From CAYSLU01 sp964431965 (GTDB lineage Bacteria > Verrucomicrobiota > Kiritimatiellia > CAIKKV01 > CAYSLU01): a stretch of DNA of 18,183 nucleotides. A program made the position numbers and the translations under genes. The stretch is taken from contig CAYSLU010000100.1 in assembly GCA_964431965.1 (NCBI GenBank), forward strand, positions 1-18,183, written 5' to 3'. The notes under the pieces are model-generated. The model worked only from the letters and a program-made list of their open reading frames with translations, made no database searches and was not told where the DNA came from. The number at the start of each line of letters is the position of its first letter. Position 1 is the first letter of the stretch. Of this stretch, positions 14,234-18,183 are shown in pieces.

Positions 14234-14752
14234 ATGGGCTCCGTAAAGCACGTGACGCGCAGCAAGGGATTGATCCTGAAGACAGCCGGCCCACTCGCCG
14301 CCTTGCTGTTCATCGGTTCGTCGTTGCCAGCCCCGGCAGCGGACAACATGAAGGCGTTTCCACCCGCCGATACGGGAATGGTCCGCCACGTCCTCCACCT
14401 GCCGCCACAGACCGACGAGTATGCGTTCAAGCTGGAGTTGATCGTCGGCAAGACGGTGCCGCTTGATCCGGACAACCGGTATTTCTTCGCGGGCAGCATC
14501 GAGGAGGAGACGATCCAGGGATGGGGGTTCCCCCGGTACATCGTCCGCCAGCTGGGGGCCATGGCGGGCACGCTGATGGCGGTCGATCCGGACGCTCCCA
14601 AGGCGAACCGGTTCGTCACACTGGGCGGCGAGCCCTACCTGATCCGCTACAACAGCCGCTTGCCCGTCGTGGTCTATACGCCCGAGGGCGTGGAAGTTCG
14701 CTTTCGGCTCTGGCGCTCAGATCCGGAGGCGAAACCGATCGGGCCGGGTTGA
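14234..14752 (+). CDS. eco: Ecotin-family periplasmic serine protease inhibitor, cysteine-free
   Basis: A 172-residue ecotin homolog (E. coli ecotin is 162). Residues 1-35 form a signal peptide: basic n-region (K5, R9, K11, K16), hydrophobic AGPLAALLFIGSSL, and a likely cut at APA before AD. The mature part aligns along ecotin: TGMVRHVLHLPP, KLELIVGKTVPLD, IQGWGFPRYIV, RFVTLGG, and the highly conserved RYNSRLPVVVYTPEGVEVRF. The reactive loop is GTLMAVDPD (from residue 112), aligning Leu114 or Met115 with the P1 methionine of ecotin. Both cysteines of ecotin's disulfide are absent, and the mature protein has no cysteine. Ecotin dimers inhibit trypsin-like, chymotrypsin-like and elastase-like proteases in the periplasm. 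The ATG lacks a clear ribosome site; it is chosen because it yields the signal peptide. Confidence 0.88.
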   Translation: MGSVKHVTRSKGLILKTAGPLAALLFIGSSLPAPAADNMKAFPPADTGMVRHVLHLPPQTDEYAFKLELIVGKTVPLDPDNRYFFAGSIEEETIQGWGFPRYIVRQLGAMAGTLMAVDPDAPKANRFVTLGGEPYLIRYNSRLPVVVYTPEGVEVRFRLWRSDPEAKPIGPG

Positions 14753-14876
14753 CGAAGCACGCCGCCCCGCTGGCGCTCCGCCATCGAAGCATCCAGCTGA
14801 AGAGCGCACGCAGCCAGGGCGAGCCCGTGCTCCGAGTCGCTTCGGGTGAACGCAGCGAGAACCGGGACGCATACGG

Positions 14877-15527
14877 ATGAAGACGACGGAGACAGGTGGC
14901 ACACCCGCCGGTACGCCCCCTACCGCGCTGGAGCAGAGCATGTCGGCGATCATCCGGCTGGGGCTCATGCTCGCTCTGCTGCTCGTCGTATCCGGGCTGC
15001 TGGACTACCTGCCCGGGGCCGGCATTCTCGTTGCCGGCCGCATCGCTCTCTCCGTCCTGCTCCGGCTGGGAATCTCAATCGCGATGATCGCGCTCATGCT
15101 CATGGCCTACCGGCGCACCGTAGCCGTCGTGGGCTGGGGCGTCCGGACTCTGCTCCGGCTCCAGCCGGGAGACCGGAGCCCCGACGAATCCGTCTCGATG
15201 CTCGCACGGAGCTCTGCGCTCCTGCTCTATGCCTGCCTCGTCTACTGGGCTCTCATGCGGAGCTTCGCTCCGCTCGTGTCGCTGCTTACCGCCGCGCGCT
15301 GGCCGATCACGGCGGTTCAGATCTGCAGCCTGGCCGTGGCAGTCGCCGCTATCGTGGGACTACTCCGCGGAGCCTGGCCCATTTTCGGCGACATCGGCGC
15401 AGCGCTGGCCGGCCGAATCACGCGCCCGCCGGAGGGCGGCGAGCCAACGAAGTGTCCCGCGTGCGGAGTGCTGAATGTCGCGGGTAGCCGGTTCTGCGCC
15501 TATTGCGGTTCGGGCATGCCGCAGTAG
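14877..15527 (+). CDS. Four-TM membrane protein with C-terminal zinc ribbon
   Basis: A 216-residue protein of unknown function. Hydrophobic segments lie at about 25-45, 49-78 (probably one long or two tight helices), 113-139 and 142-166, followed by a cytosolic-type linker and a C-terminal zinc ribbon with C193, C196, C207 and C210 (CPACGVLNVAGSRFCAYCG). Small ribbons of this kind often occur at the end of membrane proteins, where they bind zinc structurally or mediate interactions. The ATG at 14877 has only a weak GGGA upstream; M22 (MSAIIRLGLML) is an alternative start. It lies 124 nt after the ecotin stop, so co-transcription is possible but not evident. A short perfect stem (GGCCGC 15558-15563 with GCGGCC 15568-15573) follows downstream. 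Confidence 0.8.
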   Translation: MKTTETGGTPAGTPPTALEQSMSAIIRLGLMLALLLVVSGLLDYLPGAGILVAGRIALSVLLRLGISIAMIALMLMAYRRTVAVVGWGVRTLLRLQPGDRSPDESVSMLARSSALLLYACLVYWALMRSFAPLVSLLTAARWPITAVQICSLAVAVAAIVGLLRGAWPIFGDIGAALAGRITRPPEGGEPTKCPACGVLNVAGSRFCAYCGSGMPQ

Positions 15528-15626
15528 CCGCCCGGCGGGTGCCGATCGCACATGGAGGGCCGCGGGCGCGGCCAGGTCGATCTCGCTTCCGCCACCATGC
15601 GCGCCGTCACCGAGAGGAGAATCGTT

Positions 15627-15761
15627 GTGAAGATCGCGATCATCTACCACTCCGAAACCGGCAACACGAAGGCGATGGCCGAGCTTGTGCCCCAAGGCTG
15701 CCTGACGGCGCCGGGCGTGGAAGCCAAGTGCATGCCCGTGGATGATGGGGACCAAGGATAG
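15627..15761 (+). pseudogene. Flavodoxin gene fragment (N-terminal 40 residues only)
   Basis: From a GTG with AGGAG 7 nt upstream, this encodes MKIAIIYHSETGNTKAMAEL and continues through VEAKCMPVDD, a typical flavodoxin beginning with the FMN-phosphate loop SETGNT. Flavodoxin-family proteins are about 140-170 residues; here the frame ends after 44. No flavodoxin sequence continues in any frame downstream: the next 40 nt lead straight to the Asp-box gene. The 5' signals and first beta-alpha unit look intact, so the break was probably a deletion or replacement rather than slow decay. The fragment cannot bind FMN as a complete fold, but the strong ribosome site means a short peptide may still be made. 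It could also now act as leader to the next gene. Confidence 0.8.
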
Positions 15762-15804
15762 CGTAACGCATCCACGACGGAACACGAGAGGAGCAACGCA
15801 CGCC

Positions 15805-16863
15805 ATGCCCGCAGAGGACCTGCCCGTCATTGACATCTCCAATGAGACCCAGCGCCACGTGACCATCGCCCAGGGGACCGACGCAGTTTACCAGGGGCAT
15901 CCGACCACACTCCTGATGCCCGACGGCAGAACCATGTTCTGCGTCTGGACGTACAATCACGGCGGTCCGTGCGGCCCCATGGCGCGCAGCGATGACGGGG
16001 GATTGACGTGGAGCCGGCTCGATGACCGCATGCCCCCCGGGTTCAAGGGACACCAAAACTGCCCGAGCATCTACCGCCTGGTCAGCCACGACGGCCAGGA
16101 GCGGATCTGGGTGTTCTCGGCACAGCCGGACATGCCGCGCATCGTGAGCGACGATGGCGGCAGGACCTGGCGGGAAATGGATCCGCTGGGGCTTCGATGC
16201 GTCATGGCCTTCAGCAGCATTGTCCGGCTCCGCGACGGCGCCTACCTCGGCCTATACCACCGCCGCTCGGACGGCGGCAGCGGAGAGTCCAACCCCTCGC
16301 TGTCTCTGCATGTCCTGCAGACCTTGACCGCTGATGGCGGGCTGACGTGGTCCGAGCCCCGCACCGTCGCCGCAGTTGCGGGCAAGAAACCCTGCGAGCC
16401 GTATGCGTTCCGATCGCCCGACGGCAACGAGATCTGTTGCCTGATGCGGGAGAACACCCACACGGGCAGGAGCCTGATGATGTTCAGCCGCGACGAGGGG
16501 CAGACGTGGAGCCAGCCCGTCGACACCCCATGGGGCCTCACCGGCGATCGACATCAAGGAACGTATGCGGCGGACGGGCGGCTGGTGGTCGCGTTCCGCG
16601 ACCGGGCGCCCGACAGTCCGAGCCAGGGACACTTCGTCGCATGGGTCGGTTCATATGATGACATCGTCAGCAGCCGGCCCGGCCAGTACCGCATCAAGCT
16701 GCTGCACAGCCATGCGGGCGTCGACTGCGGCTATCCCGGGATGGAGCGGCTGCCGGACGGCACGATCGTCGCGACAACCTACATCAAGTACCGGTCGGGC
16801 CCGGAGAAGCACTCCGTGGTGAGCACCCGATTCGGGTTGAGAGAGCTGGACGACAGGCGCTGA
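15805..16863 (+). CDS. Cytoplasmic Asp-box (BNR) sialidase-like protein
   Basis: A 352-residue six-bladed beta-propeller protein of the sialidase superfamily. Four Asp-boxes are visible: SDDGGLTW (62-69), SDDGGRTW (115-122), TADGGLTW (175-182) and SRDEGQTW (228-235), with further propeller features YQGHPTTLLMPDGRT near the start and GYPGMERLPDGTIVATTYIK near the end. There is no signal peptide, so it would act on imported glycans. The arginine triad and nucleophilic tyrosine of true sialidases cannot be confirmed by eye; many such proteins are glycoside hydrolases or lyases of other specificity. The start at 15805 gives the familiar N-terminus; AGGAG lies 11 nt upstream, rather far. A longer frame to 15742 overlaps the flavodoxin fragment and is not favoured. 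It stands alone between two truncated genes. Confidence 0.88.
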   Translation: MPAEDLPVIDISNETQRHVTIAQGTDAVYQGHPTTLLMPDGRTMFCVWTYNHGGPCGPMARSDDGGLTWSRLDDRMPPGFKGHQNCPSIYRLVSHDGQERIWVFSAQPDMPRIVSDDGGRTWREMDPLGLRCVMAFSSIVRLRDGAYLGLYHRRSDGGSGESNPSLSLHVLQTLTADGGLTWSEPRTVAAVAGKKPCEPYAFRSPDGNEICCLMRENTHTGRSLMMFSRDEGQTWSQPVDTPWGLTGDRHQGTYAADGRLVVAFRDRAPDSPSQGHFVAWVGSYDDIVSSRPGQYRIKLLHSHAGVDCGYPGMERLPDGTIVATTYIKYRSGPEKHSVVSTRFGLRELDDRR

Positions 16864-16977
16864 CCGACGGCACGCGGCTGCGCGGGGGAAGGCAGCACGG
16901 CCCGGCTGAACCGCCGGATCCTCATCCGACCGCCAGCATCGCTTCGGCAGACGCACCGGACAGTTGACGCCCGCGCC

Positions 16978-17157
16978 CTACTTCATCCGGCGGATGCGCA
17001 CATCGATCCCCGGGGTGCCCTCCAGCAAAGCGATCAGCCTGGTTGGATCGGTGTAGCCATCGTGATACGGCCAGAGGATCTTCGGCTTGAACGCCTTCGC
17101 GGCGTCCGCAACCATCTCAGGGGTCACCGTATAGGGCCGGTTCACCGGCGCGCCCGG
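16978..17157 (-). pseudogene. C-terminal remnant of an MBL-fold metallo-hydrolase
   Basis: Reading the minus strand in the frame that stops at 16978, about 57 codons match the C-terminus of UlaG-like/MBL-fold metal-dependent hydrolases: APVNRPYTVTPEMVADAAKA, then FKPKILWPYHDGYTDP (where the family has PYHYGDTDP), then LLEGTPGIDVRIRRMK. The frame is closed upstream by an in-frame TGA at 17158-17160, and homology begins abruptly at about PVN, so the metal-binding N-terminal two thirds are missing. Within the motif the family's HYGDTD is HDGYTD, suggesting some drift. The fragment ends 5 nt from the 3' end of the ferritin-like gene. An ATG inside it could give a 45-residue peptide, but a functional product is unlikely. 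Confidence 0.75.
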
Positions 17158-17164
17158 TCACCAA

Positions 17165-17653
17165 TCACTCCGGCTCGCTCCGGCGATGGCGCTGCATGCG
17201 GCGGAGCTTCGAAAGATGCTGCTGCTCCTCTGCGACCATGCCGACGATCTGCTGCGAGAAGCGATCGTCAAGGATCTCGCCCATCGGGGAGTACAGCGAA
17301 ATCGACCGGCTCTCCACCAACCGCGCCAGTGTCAGCCACTCCTCCATGTCGAGTGGAGCGCCCGGGGTCGCCAGGTGGGTGTCCAGAAGGGCATCCAGGG
17401 CCCACATGGTCTTCCTGATCGTTTCGCGAATATCGAATGGATAGCAGTGGGTCTGCCTGCCTCCCGCGTGCGCCGAGGCGATCATGCTGAAGCTGGCGTG
17501 ATGCCGCCGCTCCTCCTCCTTGAAGAGTTCGCACTGCTGGCGCACGGCCGGATCACGTGCGGCGCGCCCAAGGCGCTCGTAGAACGCCGCGCACCTGTTC
17601 TCCAAGTCGGCAGACTCTGCGGCCACATCGTGATGTGAGATCCAGTATTCCAT
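17165..17653 (-). CDS. Ferritin-like (rubrerythrin-type) diiron protein
   Basis: A 162-residue, all-helical protein with the layout of the ferritin-like superfamily. Candidate diiron ligands, one per helix, are E18 (ADLENRCAAFYERL), the E48-H51 pair in KEEERRHH, E114 (RLVESRSISLY) and the E143-H146 pair in VAEEQQHL. The two ExxH motifs and the FYE and SLY packing aromatics match rubrerythrin-like domains; there is no rubredoxin (CxxC) tail. Such proteins detoxify peroxide or handle iron in anaerobes, but activity cannot be deduced here. The start at 17653 has only a weak GCGGA upstream. It lies 75 nt downstream of the HPr-like gene on the same strand, so the two may be co-transcribed. The C-terminus is basic then acidic and looks intact. 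Confidence 0.8.
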   Translation of the reverse strand: MEYWISHHDVAAESADLENRCAAFYERLGRAARDPAVRQQCELFKEEERRHHASFSMIASAHAGGRQTHCYPFDIRETIRKTMWALDALLDTHLATPGAPLDMEEWLTLARLVESRSISLYSPMGEILDDRFSQQIVGMVAEEQQHLSKLRRMQRHRRSEPE

Positions 17654-17728
17654 CGAATTCCGCCGTCCTGTCTGTCCCCGAGTGGCCTCCGCTGGCGACC
17701 CTCGGCGCCCTCCCCCATGCCGACTGGT

Positions 17729-18001
17729 CTAGTCTGACACGGCAGCCTGAAGCAGGAGTTCGATCCTGCTTACGGCATCCTTGGCGTCAGAGCCCTCCGC
17801 GATAATGGTCACAACGGCGCCCCGGGGAGCGCCTAGCGACATCAAGCCCAGCAGGCTCTTTCCATTCACCATCTCACCGCCAAACTTGACGAGCACGTCG
17901 GCCCTGAACTGGCCGGCAGCCGCCGCTAACAGCGCTGCCGGCCGGGAATCCAGCCCCCGATCCGTCGCAATCACGGCCTTTCGCAGCACGACGTTGTCCA
18001 T
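17729..18001 (-). CDS. HPr-family protein lacking the phosphorylatable histidine (Crh-like)
   Basis: A 90-residue HPr-fold protein. The HPr active-site block (normally GLHARPA) reads GLDSRPAA here: the histidine that accepts phosphate from Enzyme I is D18, whereas the neighbouring R20 and P21 remain. The regulatory region is well kept: NGKSLLGLMSLGAP carries S49, equivalent to Ser46, the target of HPr kinase. The C-terminal IIAEGSDAKDAVSRIELLL is also typical. Numbering offset is constant at +3, so both assignments are secure. This His-less, Ser-retaining pattern is that of Bacillus Crh (Gln at the position), which acts in regulation rather than sugar transport; the inference here is by analogy. 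The ATG at 18001 has an excellent GGAGG 8 nt upstream. No Enzyme I, IIA or hprK gene is visible within the window. Confidence 0.93.
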   Translation of the reverse strand: MDNVVLRKAVIATDRGLDSRPAALLAAAAGQFRADVLVKFGGEMVNGKSLLGLMSLGAPRGAVVTIIAEGSDAKDAVSRIELLLQAAVSD

Positions 18002-18183
18002 GGATTCACCCTCCGCCCTCTCTCCGGCATGAAGCTGCCGGATCCTGCCTTCGTGACTAGCAGATCCAATGCCAAGACGCGCTATCCGCCTCAGGCCCTC
18101 TCGGCGTGCGTGGATCGGTGCCGAAAAGAGGCGCTTCCGGGTTTGTGGGGGGATTCCTCATTGAGCGGAAAGCGGGTCCATGT

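Noticed and set aside
16911..16993. A 9-bp inverted repeat CCGCCGGAT/ATCCGGCGG
   Set aside because: The arms are 65 nt apart and one lies in the MBL remnant's coding end; no clear structural role.
18002..18183. Possible end of another minus-strand gene or a promoter upstream of the HPr-like gene
   Set aside because: Short open frames here have no recognisable family sequence and no convincing -35/-10 pair was found; only the ribosome site just before 18001 is clear.
1..18183. CRISPR arrays, tRNA or rRNA genes, recognisable transposase genes
   Set aside because: No regularly spaced repeats, no cloverleaf-like or rRNA-like sequence, and no transposase-like protein were seen by reading; a dedicated tool search would be the decisive check.

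Overview
The window is high-GC, gene-dense bacterial chromosome with a catabolic gene set: a 2-oxoacid:ferredoxin oxidoreductase, alanine dehydrogenase, a uroporphyrinogen-decarboxylase-like (URO-D-like) protein, a medium-chain zinc dehydrogenase, a toroid-type carbohydrate-active protein, a cytoplasmic Asp-box 'sialidase' and a DUF6941-type protein. From memory of where such paralogs are common, this suggests an anaerobic or microaerophilic, polysaccharide-using member of the PVC/Planctomycetota-Lentisphaerota-Hydrogenedentota sphere. That placement is an inference: no rRNA or other marker gene is present.

Layout. (1) 1-2413, plus: korB (partial), korC, a small membrane protein and ald form a tightly overlapping operon joining ferredoxin-linked 2-oxoacid oxidation to alanine deamination. 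(2) 2559-6558, minus: URO-D-like protein, zinc dehydrogenase, and a protein with a CBM9-like N-terminus and an alpha/alpha-toroid; probably carbohydrate or methylated-compound catabolism. The dehydrogenase has its own promoter-like element almost at its start codon. (3) 6726-8022, plus: two small membrane proteins and a DUF6941-like protein behind a good sigma70-type promoter, converging on (4) a minus-strand Zn/Cd/Pb P-type ATPase (8019-10259); the two stop codons share one CTAG. (5) 10347-13732, minus: SGNH hydrolase, IspA-type prenyl synthase and PolX DNA polymerase. A 157-bp MITE-like element sits exactly between ispA and polX. Removing it with one CTAG copy restores a 10-nt junction in which the ispA stop overlaps the polX ribosome-binding site. 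(6) 13733-17160: a looser, rearranged region with a roughly 500-bp non-coding stretch, a strong promoter, a cysteine-free ecotin, a four-TM zinc-ribbon membrane protein, a flavodoxin fragment (5' end only), a cytoplasmic Asp-box protein and a metallo-beta-lactamase-fold fragment (3' end only). (7) 17165-18001, minus: an HPr-like protein and a ferritin-like diiron protein.

Most notable points: the element in the ispA-polX junction; an HPr homolog whose phosphorylatable histidine is aspartate while the regulatory serine is kept (Crh-like logic); an ecotin that has lost both cysteines of its disulfide; and a carbohydrate gene bracketed by two truncated genes. I found no CRISPR array, tRNA, rRNA or recognisable transposase gene. 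No clear multi-gene novel defence or biosynthetic system is visible.
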